NCBI GenBank assembly: GCA_965215025.1
Contig: CBDCCV010000001.1
Span: 124,001-188,000 of the forward strand
Length of the DNA stretch: 64,000 bases
Direction: 5' to 3'
DNA from: CBDCCV01 sp965215025
Lineage (GTDB): Bacteria; Bacteroidota; Rhodothermia; Rhodothermales; Salinibacteraceae
Position 1 is the first letter of the stretch; every line of letters begins with the position of its first letter. Shown here in pieces: positions 34,535 to 41,627 of the stretch. The notes below the pieces were generated by a model that was not told the origin of the DNA, made no database searches, and was given only the letters and a program-made list of their open reading frames with translations. Made by a program: the position numbers and the translations under genes.

Positions 34535-36361
34535 TCATCCGCCGGCGCGCTCGCCCTCTCTCCCACTCACCCTTTCTCCCATTCCCAAAAGCCCCGGCAG
34601 GAAGTAGCTCAGCACGAGGAAGAACGCGCCGAGGCCGAGGAAGAGCAGGACGCGCCATCCGGCCCCGAGCGCGGCCAGGTCGATGAGGAAGAGCTTGCCG
34701 ACGAGGACGAGGAGCGTCGCCAGCGCCACCGCGCGCACGAAGGCATGATTCCTCACCAGGCCGAGGGCAAGGAGCGCCACGGCGTACGCGCCCCACGCGA
34801 TGGAGACGTACGCCTGCCCGCTCGGCCCAAGCGCCCCCACCTCGCGGAAGAGCCATCCCAAGAGCAAGACGTGCGCGCCGACGCGGTACACCTGCCGCCC
34901 GCGCTCGTGCGGCAGCGCAAACGAAGCCGCCGCGCCCAGCGCGATCACCGCCAGCACCGAGAGCGCCGCCCCGCCGATGAGCACGGGCTGTGCCGCCGGC
35001 TCGAACACGAGCCGCCCCGCCGCCAGCACGCCGGCGACAAGGAAGAAGCCGTGCGCCGTGAAGCGCAGCGCGCGGTCGGAGAGCGTGCGGGCGAGGACGT
35101 GGAAGGCGGCCCCCTCGGCGGCGAGCGCTACGAGAAAGGTGTCGCCGCCCAGAAGCTCGCTCGACCCATAGGCCAGGAGCACGGCGGCCACGAGCGCGTG
35201 CGCCTGCGCCAGCCCCCGGAGCGATCCGCTCTGCGCTGCGTCTTCCCGCCGCAAAGCCACGTACGTCAGCGCGTAGAGGACGCACCCGCCTAGCGCGACG
35301 CCGCCCCAGAACGCGCCCGGCATCTGCCAAAGCTCGCGTGAGAACGCCAGCGCGATGAGCGGCGAGCTAAAGGCGAGCGTATGCGCCGGCGGCCTGAACA
35401 AGAAGCTCCCGATGAGCGATGACGCCTCGACCCGCGACGGCGTCCGCCAGCGGTCCGGATGCCGCGCAGCCAGCACCTCACGCGCAGCCGGCACGCCCCA
35501 AAACACCAGCCACGCGAAGACGACGCCGAACTGCTCGGCCGTTTTCCACCACGCCGGCACCGCGTAGATCACGGGGCTGATCGCTGGGCTGAAGATGGCC
35601 TCCAGCCCGCCCGGCAGCAGAAAGGCGGCGTACGCGAGCGTGAGCCACCCGCCCACGACGGCGGTGTACAAAAGCGCGCGCCATCCGCGCCAGAGATAGA
35701 TCGCGCTCGCCCCGCCAATGATCAGGCACGTATAGCCGACGAGGCCCGGCACGCTCCCCGCCTCGCTGTACAAAAGGAACGGCGTCCCCAGCCCGCCCAA
35801 GACGCCCACGACCGCAAGCGCCGCGTCGCCGGAGCCGACGGCCAGCCAGAACGTCCCCGCCGTCACGAGCGCCATCGCGGTAAAGGCGAGCGGATACGCC
35901 ATCAGCCCGTACAGCTGGTACGCCGCAAAGACCGTCGCGTAGAAAACGGCGCTGCTCCCGCCGAGGAGGATCTGCCCGAGCCGCGCGCGCGAGCGCCTCA
36001 GCCGCAGCCCCGCCCCCAGGAGCAGCGCCCCGAACGCCGCGCCGAGCGCCACCTGCACTGCCGGCACGAGCCAGCCCTGGTCCACCGAGAACTTGAAGAA
36101 GAACGCCACGCCAAAGAGCGTGAGCGCGATCCCGATCCGGCTCAGCCAGTTCTCGCTGTCCCAGTCCAAGCTCGGCCACGAGCGCCGTTTCTTCCGCTTG
36201 GCTGGCTTCTTCGCCGTTGGTCTATCCTCGCGCGCGGGCGGCGCCTGCCGCGCCGTCTGCCGCGCGCCGCGCAGCGCCTCGACCTCCGCGCGCAGCCCGT
36301 CCACCGACGCCTCTAGCCGCTCGATGCGCTCGTGCAGAGGCTGTTCTTCATGGGATGACAT
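34535..36361 (-). CDS. DUF2339 multi-pass membrane protein
   Basis: 608 residues. A coiled-coil start (LHERIERLEASVDGLRAEVE), a basic linker (KKPAKRKKRRSWPS), then WLSRIGIALTLFGVAFFFKF and more than fifteen membrane helices. This is the DUF2339 arrangement. The function is unknown. It is convergent with sppA (48-base gap). Confidence 0.85.
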   Translation of the reverse strand: MSSHEEQPLHERIERLEASVDGLRAEVEALRGARQTARQAPPAREDRPTAKKPAKRKKRRSWPSLDWDSENWLSRIGIALTLFGVAFFFKFSVDQGWLVPAVQVALGAAFGALLLGAGLRLRRSRARLGQILLGGSSAVFYATVFAAYQLYGLMAYPLAFTAMALVTAGTFWLAVGSGDAALAVVGVLGGLGTPFLLYSEAGSVPGLVGYTCLIIGGASAIYLWRGWRALLYTAVVGGWLTLAYAAFLLPGGLEAIFSPAISPVIYAVPAWWKTAEQFGVVFAWLVFWGVPAAREVLAARHPDRWRTPSRVEASSLIGSFLFRPPAHTLAFSSPLIALAFSRELWQMPGAFWGGVALGGCVLYALTYVALRREDAAQSGSLRGLAQAHALVAAVLLAYGSSELLGGDTFLVALAAEGAAFHVLARTLSDRALRFTAHGFFLVAGVLAAGRLVFEPAAQPVLIGGAALSVLAVIALGAAASFALPHERGRQVYRVGAHVLLLGWLFREVGALGPSGQAYVSIAWGAYAVALLALGLVRNHAFVRAVALATLLVLVGKLFLIDLAALGAGWRVLLFLGLGAFFLVLSYFLPGLLGMGERVSGREGERAGG

Positions 36362-36493
36362 CGGGTTCTATGCGTTATGGACGTTCACGCGGCGGATCGG
36401 CCAATTAAACCCCCGCGCCGCCGCCACGCCACCGAACCCCATCCGCAACGCGCGGCGAGACGCAGCCGTTCTGTCCTATCCGCGAGGTCCCGC

Positions 36494-37003
36494 TCAGGCG
36501 GAAGGGCCGGCGCCGCGCGGCGTGGCGTCGTTGGCGCCGGCGCGGATGAGCGCCCATCCGCCCAAGAGCAGCGCGGCGCCGAGCACGAGAAACCCGATGT
36601 CCCACGCCACCCCGTTTTCCGCGTACTCGTTCACATGATGCAGGCCAAGGATCTGGTGGTCGATCAGCCCCTCGACCACGTTGAAGAGGCCCCAGCCCGC
36701 CAGGAGCGCTCCCAGGAACGTGCGTCCGGACCACGGTACGTCCGCCCGGCTGCCGGCGCGCCACAGGAGGAGCAGCCCCGCCACCGTCATGATCCAGACG
36801 GCCGCATGGAAGAAACCGTCCCAGACCATGTTCGTCTTCACGGCCACGAGCGTGTCGGGCGGGAGCCTGGCCGAGAGCATGTTGTGCCACTGAAGGATCT
36901 GGTGGAGGACGATCCCGTCCACGAACCCGCCCAGGCCCGCGCCCATCGTCACGCCGGCCGAGAGGAGCGGCCCGCGCCGAGGCGTCCTTGTCGCAGCGGT
37001 CAT
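36494..37003 (-). CDS. DUF2243 membrane protein
   Basis: 169 residues from the ATG at 37003. AGVTMGAGLGGFVDGIVLHQ with ILQWHNMLSARLP, NMVWDGFFHAAVW and LFNVVEGLIDHQILGLHHVN are the DUF2243 signature; conserved His in transmembrane positions may bind metal. Four helices. The start overlaps the stop of the small CPWC protein by four bases, so the two are likely co-expressed. Confidence 0.85.
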   Translation of the reverse strand: MTAATRTPRRGPLLSAGVTMGAGLGGFVDGIVLHQILQWHNMLSARLPPDTLVAVKTNMVWDGFFHAAVWIMTVAGLLLLWRAGSRADVPWSGRTFLGALLAGWGLFNVVEGLIDHQILGLHHVNEYAENGVAWDIGFLVLGAALLLGGWALIRAGANDATPRGAGPSA

Positions 37004-37224
37004 GGCTCTGTTGGGGCGAGGCCGCGCCCGTCCGAGAAGTGGAGGCCCACGCCGACGAGCGCGATGACGAGAAGAGGCGCCAGGAGGACGAGCGCGGTGC
37101 CGAAGAAGTCCGGGCCGTACACGGCCTCCTGGACCTCCTTCCTGCACCACGGGCACGCCTGCGCTACGGGGGCGGCGAGCGCGCAGCCGAGCGCGACGAG
37201 GACGAAGCAAAGAAAACTTTTCAT
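37000..37224 (-). CDS. Small exported membrane protein with CPWC motif
   Basis: 74 residues. A signal-like start (KSFLCFVLVALGCALAAPVA), then ACPWCRKEVQEAVYGPDFFG and one membrane helix (ALVLLAPLLVIALVGVGL). The CxxC motif would lie just outside the membrane and could bind metal or act in redox. I know no name for it. It is translationally coupled to the DUF2243 gene. Confidence 0.65.
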   Translation of the reverse strand: MKSFLCFVLVALGCALAAPVAQACPWCRKEVQEAVYGPDFFGTALVLLAPLLVIALVGVGLHFSDGRGLAPTEP

Positions 37225-37339
37225 GCGGCCTTTTCTGAGGGCGGGCTGCAGGGGTGGGAAAAAGAGCAGGCCGTGGGACGACTGGGCGCAGCGGTTGTTC
37301 GTCGCCGGAGCGGATGCTGCGCCGCCTTGGCCTACCTTT

Positions 37340-38923
37340 TCACACCCGCCCCGCCGCAGCTTGAACGTCCACGAGCACGTCGCCGTCCATGGCCTTAGGG
37401 ATTTCTTCGCCCATGAGGCGCAGGATCGTCGGGGCGATGTCGCCGAGCTTGCCGTCGCGGATGGGGCCGCCGAAGCCCTTTTTGGCGATGAGGTGCGGGA
37501 CGAGCGCCGTCGTGTGCGCCGTGTTCGGGCTGCCGTCCTCGTTTTTGAGCTTGTCCGCGTTGCCGTGGTCGGCGATGACGGTGACGCCGTAGCCTTCTTC
37601 GAGCGCGGCCTCGACGACCACCTTCGCGGCGCGGTCTACGGCCTCGACGGCTTTCACGGCCGCGCCGAAGTCGCCCGTGTGGCCCACCATGTCCGGGTTG
37701 GCGAAGTTGAGGCAGACGAAGTTCGGCCCGTTCTCGCGGATGAACCGGGCGGCCTTTTCGGCTACCTCGGCGGCGCTCATCTCGGGCTTCTCGTCGTAGG
37801 TGGCCACCTTCGGAGAAGGGACGAGGATGCGCTCCTCGCCCTCGAACGGCGCCTCGCGCCCGCCGCTGAAAAAGTACGTCACGTGCGCGTACTTCTCCGT
37901 CTCGGCCACGCGCAGCTGCGTCCCACCCCGCGCGGCGATGACCTCGCCTATCGTTTCCGCAAGGTCCACCTTGTCGAAGGCCACGGGCAGGTCGAAGTCC
38001 TTCTCGTAGGGCGACATCGTAGCGAAGTAGAAATCCGAAAGCCGCTCGCCCCGGTCGAAGCCCTTCCCGCCGCGCGGGTCGAAGCCGGTTTCGGTAAAGG
38101 CGCGCGTGAGCTGCCGGGCGCGATCCGCGCGGAAGTTGAAGAAGACGGCCGCGTCGCCGCTCTTCACGCGCGAGGCCTCTACCGAAAGGTCGTCGTAGCG
38201 GACGGCGCGCGGCTCGACGAACTCGTCGGTGATGTCCTCCTCGTAGCTTTGTTCGAGCGCCTCGGCGGGATCATCGAAGGTCTCGCCCTTGCCCTCGGTG
38301 AGGAGGCGGTAGGCTTTCTCGGTGCGGTCCCAGCGCTCGTCGCGGTCCATGGCGAAGTAGCGGCCCACGAGGCTCACCACGCGCCCGGCGCCGATCTCCT
38401 TCGCCTTCTCCTGCACCTGGCGGACGTGTCCGGCGCCCGCGTGCGGGTCGGTGTCGCGCCCGTCGGCAAAGGCGTGGATGCAGACCTGGCCCCCGTCGAG
38501 GCCTTCGCGCTGGGCCAGTTCCATGAGCGCGAAGAGGTGCTCCAGGGACGAGTGCACGCCGCCGTCGGAGACGAGGCCCATGAGGTGGAGCCGGCCGCCG
38601 CTTCTTTTGGCGTGGCGGGCGGCGCCGGCGAGCGCCTCGTTCTCGAAGAACGAGCCGTCGCGGATGGCGCGGTTGATGCGCGTGATCTCCTGGTAGACCA
38701 CGCGGCCCGCGCCCAGGTTCATGTGGCCGACCTCGGAGTTGCCCATCTGCCCCTCGGGCAGCCCCACGGCCTCGCCCGAGGCGTCGAGCCGCGCGTGCGG
38801 GTACTGCTCAAAGAGCGAGTCGATAAACGGATGCTCGGCCGCGTCAATCGCGCTCGCGGAGGGGTCTTCGGCCAGGCCCCAGCCGTCGAGGATGAGGAGG
38901 AGGTGGCGCTGGTTGGCGTTCAT
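37340..38923 (-). CDS. gpmI: 2,3-bisphosphoglycerate-independent phosphoglycerate mutase
   Basis: 527 residues from the ATG at 38923. LLLILDGWGLAEDP holds a metal-binding Asp; MGNSEVGHMNLGAGR holds the phospho-acceptor Ser (S63); FADGRDTDPHAG, NFRADRARQLTRAF and IADHGNADKL supply further manganese ligands and substrate residues. It interconverts 3- and 2-phosphoglycerate in glycolysis. The length is normal for the family. It stands alone, with a repeat-rich spacer upstream. Confidence 0.96.
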   Translation of the reverse strand: MNANQRHLLLILDGWGLAEDPSASAIDAAEHPFIDSLFEQYPHARLDASGEAVGLPEGQMGNSEVGHMNLGAGRVVYQEITRINRAIRDGSFFENEALAGAARHAKRSGGRLHLMGLVSDGGVHSSLEHLFALMELAQREGLDGGQVCIHAFADGRDTDPHAGAGHVRQVQEKAKEIGAGRVVSLVGRYFAMDRDERWDRTEKAYRLLTEGKGETFDDPAEALEQSYEEDITDEFVEPRAVRYDDLSVEASRVKSGDAAVFFNFRADRARQLTRAFTETGFDPRGGKGFDRGERLSDFYFATMSPYEKDFDLPVAFDKVDLAETIGEVIAARGGTQLRVAETEKYAHVTYFFSGGREAPFEGEERILVPSPKVATYDEKPEMSAAEVAEKAARFIRENGPNFVCLNFANPDMVGHTGDFGAAVKAVEAVDRAAKVVVEAALEEGYGVTVIADHGNADKLKNEDGSPNTAHTTALVPHLIAKKGFGGPIRDGKLGDIAPTILRLMGEEIPKAMDGDVLVDVQAAAGRV

Positions 38924-38972
38924 GAAGCGGTGGGTTGCGTTTAAGAAAAGCCGTTTACTGCGGGGCGACGAC

Positions 38973-38993
38973 GGACGATGGACGATGGACGAC
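38973..38993. repeat. GGACGAY heptamer repeat, three units
   Basis: GGACGAT, GGACGAT, GGACGAC in tandem. A related tract is at 63014-63040. Confidence 0.85.
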
Positions 38994-39100
38994 TTGAGCG
39001 GACACACGCCGCGTCGCCGTTCAGCGCACCGATGGGGAATGAGTCCCCTCTCCCACGGGGGGGGGGGGCACGCGATGAGCAAGCGTTTGGTTGAAGAGGA

Positions 39101-39985
39101 TCAGCCGACGCGGTAGTCAGGGACTCTTTTGGTGGTCTCGCCCGTCTTGGTGCGGTAGACGTTCATCGAGCCGCACGACGGGCAGGCGACTTGCTCGGTA
39201 CCGTGGCGGTCCGTGTGCGTGGCGGGGGCGTCGAAGTAGCGGCCGCACGTCTGGCAGAAGTACGCGCCGGCTTTCGCGTCGAGGTCCGAGAGCGGATCGG
39301 GGAGATTTTCCAGGCGCGCGTAGTACCGGCAGACGGGCCGGACGGGGCACGCCTCGCACTTCGGATTGCGCGCCGTGCAGGTGTAGCGGCCGTGCAGGAT
39401 GAGGAGGTGGTGCGCCTCGCCCCACTCGGCCTTGGGGATGACGCGGCGGAGGTCGCGCTCGACCTTGCGCGGCGTGTCCGCCCCGCGCTTGACCAGGCCG
39501 ATGCGGCTCGACACGCGGAAGACGTGCGTGTCCACCGGCAGCGCGTCCACCTCGTAGGCGACGGAGGCCACCACCGAGGCCGTCTTCCGCCCCACTCCGG
39601 GCAGCTTCTGCAAATCGTGAATCGTCTCCGGCACCCGCCCGCCGAATTTCTCCTTCACCATCCGCGCCATGCCGGCCAGGTGCTTGGCCTTGTTGTTCGG
39701 GTAGGTGACGGATTTGACGTAGGGGTAGATGTCCTCGGGCGCGGCCTTGGCCATCGCCTGGGCGGTGGGGAACGCCTCGAAAAGCGCGGGCGTGACTTGG
39801 TTCACGCGCGCGTCGGTGCACTGCGCCGAGAGGATGACGGCTACCAAAAGCTCGTACTCGCTCTCGAACCGGAGTTCCGTCTGAGGCTGCGGGATGGCCT
39901 CGCGCAGGACGCGGAGCATGAAGCGCGCCCGCGCCGTGCGGCTCAGGCTCTTCTTCCTTTTCGGATCAGAAGCGGTCTCGCTCAC
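39101..39985 (-). CDS. nth: Endonuclease III with C-terminal zinc ribbon
   Basis: 294 residues. The helix-hairpin-helix LPGVGRKTAS has the catalytic Lys (K134), PVDTHVFRV the Asp (D152), and C203, C210, C213, C219 give the 4Fe-4S cluster. The core ends near 225, the usual length. A further 65 residues include CQTC (244-247) and CPSC (268-271), a zinc ribbon not normally part of Nth. The core removes oxidised pyrimidines and cuts the abasic site. The added ribbon could contact DNA or a partner. Confidence 0.93.
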   Translation of the reverse strand: MSETASDPKRKKSLSRTARARFMLRVLREAIPQPQTELRFESEYELLVAVILSAQCTDARVNQVTPALFEAFPTAQAMAKAAPEDIYPYVKSVTYPNNKAKHLAGMARMVKEKFGGRVPETIHDLQKLPGVGRKTASVVASVAYEVDALPVDTHVFRVSSRIGLVKRGADTPRKVERDLRRVIPKAEWGEAHHLLILHGRYTCTARNPKCEACPVRPVCRYYARLENLPDPLSDLDAKAGAYFCQTCGRYFDAPATHTDRHGTEQVACPSCGSMNVYRTKTGETTKRVPDYRVG

Positions 39986-40161
39986 GGAGGAGGGCGGCGG
40001 GTTTTCTCAGGCGGAGGACGGATAAGGCGGCGCGCGGCTCACAAGAAACGGCTCCGCCCGCAGAAGCGAAAGCGCCCCACCGCTGCCGCCTTCCGACGAA
40101 CCCGCCGCCGCAGCCGGCGTTGGACTTCCGCCCGTCCGCGCCCCTTCCTTCCCCCCGCCCC

Positions 40162-41415
40162 ATGCGCCTCCTCATCGTCTTCCTGAGCGCGCTCCTCTTC
40201 TTCTGGGCCGCCCCCGCTGCGCAAGCTCAACCCACTGCGCAGACGCTCTCCGACGCCGCCGAGGTGTCCTTGCTCACCATCCTCCCCGGCGATGACGTGC
40301 CTTCGATGTACGGGCACACGGCCATCCGCATCCGCGACCCGCGCCTGGGCATCGACTGGACGTACAACTACGGCACGTACGATTTCAGCGATCCGTTTTT
40401 CATTCCGAAGTTCGTTTACGGCCGCCTGCTCTACTTCCTCGACGTCAGCCCCTACGCGCTGATGGAACGGCGCTACCGGCACTTCAACCGGCCTATCATC
40501 GAGCAGACGCTTCGCTTGAGCGCAGCGCAGAAGGAGGCGCTCTTCCGCCGGCTTCAGGTCAACGCCCGGCCCGAGAACCGCGTCTACGAGTACGACTTCT
40601 TTTTCGACAACTGCTCCACGCGCCCGCGCGACATCATCGCCGAGGCGCTGGGAGACAACCTCCGCTTCCGCCCGGACGACGCGCCGCAGGAGAGCTTCCG
40701 CCACCTCATCGACCCCTACGCGGTGGACAGGCCGCTTCTGGACTTCGGGATGGACCTGCTCTTAGGGCTGCCGTCCGATGCCATCGCCACGCCCTGGGAG
40801 GAGATGTTTCTGCCGGAGCATCTGAAAACCGCGTTCGACCGCGCCGAGGTGCGCGTGGCGGAGGGCGCGTGGCAGTCCTTCGTCACCCGGACGGATACGA
40901 CGCGCTGGGCCGCGCCGTACGTGCCGCCGCAAGAGCAGCCGTCGTGGCCGTGGCCGCTTCTTTTGGGCTGGCTGCTGTTCGCCGTCGGGGCGGGGGCTAC
41001 GTGGCGGCAGCACCGGCAGGGGCGCACGGGGTGGCGCTTGCCGGACGCCGTGCTGTTGTGGACGGCGGGGATGGCGGGCCTCCTCGTGGCGTTTATGGTG
41101 TTCTTCTCCCAGCACGCCGTGACGAAGTATAACCTGCACCTCCTCTGGCTCTGGCCTACGCACTTGTGGGCTGCTTACGCCATCGCGCGCGGGCGCGGCG
41201 GGCGCGCGTTGCGGCGCTACCTCACGGCGGCGGCGGGCGTGACGCTCCTCGTGGCGGCGGGCTGGTTCTTCTGGCCGCAGGAGCTGCACGCGGCGGCGCT
41301 GCCTTTGGCGCTCCTCGTGGCCCTGCGTTGCGGATGGCGCGCCTACGCCACCGCGCCGCGCCCCGACCGCGCTAACAAGCGGAGGGCACCTGTTGCATGG
41401 CAGGTGCCCTCCTGA
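40162..41415 (+). CDS. DUF4105 membrane protein
   Basis: 417 residues from the ATG at 40162. A signal peptide (LLIVFLSALLFFWAAPAAQA) precedes the DUF4105 domain, with PSMYGHTAIRIRDP, WTYNYGTYDFSDPFFIPKFV and YDFFFDNCSTRPRDII, which has the His and Cys of a papain-like (NlpC/P60-related) site. Several membrane helices follow. It occurs widely in Bacteroidota; the function is unknown. The last ten codons coincide with a perfect 12-bp hairpin. Confidence 0.85.
   Translation: MRLLIVFLSALLFFWAAPAAQAQPTAQTLSDAAEVSLLTILPGDDVPSMYGHTAIRIRDPRLGIDWTYNYGTYDFSDPFFIPKFVYGRLLYFLDVSPYALMERRYRHFNRPIIEQTLRLSAAQKEALFRRLQVNARPENRVYEYDFFFDNCSTRPRDIIAEALGDNLRFRPDDAPQESFRHLIDPYAVDRPLLDFGMDLLLGLPSDAIATPWEEMFLPEHLKTAFDRAEVRVAEGAWQSFVTRTDTTRWAAPYVPPQEQPSWPWPLLLGWLLFAVGAGATWRQHRQGRTGWRLPDAVLLWTAGMAGLLVAFMVFFSQHAVTKYNLHLLWLWPTHLWAAYAIARGRGGRALRRYLTAAAGVTLLVAAGWFFWPQELHAAALPLALLVALRCGWRAYATAPRPDRANKRRAPVAWQVPS
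41381..41412. repeat. Perfect 12-bp stem-loop at the end of the DUF4105 gene
   Basis: GGAGGGCACCTG, loop TTGCATGG, CAGGTGCCCTCC, directly before the TGA stop. It codes for RRAPVAWQVPS. A second, imperfect hairpin (CGGCAG/CTGCCG arms) follows at about 41416-41467. Together they look like a paired REP-type element or a terminator. Confidence 0.75.
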
Positions 41416-41589
41416 ACGGCAGCAGGCAGTGTGTTGTGCAGCGCGACCAGGCTGCCTGCCTCCTGCCGACTCGTTGACCAAAGCGCGATGGCCCGGTCAG
41501 AACGAAAAAAGCGGTCCGCTCTACTTAGGACGCCAACCCCCGAAGCGCCCGGTCCTTGAGATGCGCGAACCTGGAAGCGCAAAGGCCAT

Positions 41590-41614
41590 AGCGGTCATTC
41601 GCAGAATGAACGTT
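41590..41614. repeat. 25-bp repeat with TCATTC/GAATGA stem, copy 1
   Basis: Identical over 25 bases to 44677-44701. The stem TCATTC, GCA, GAATGA is perfect. It lies between the convergent ends of the DUF4105 and pseudokinase genes. Confidence 0.85.
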
Positions 41615-41627
41615 ATGGCAAATGAAA

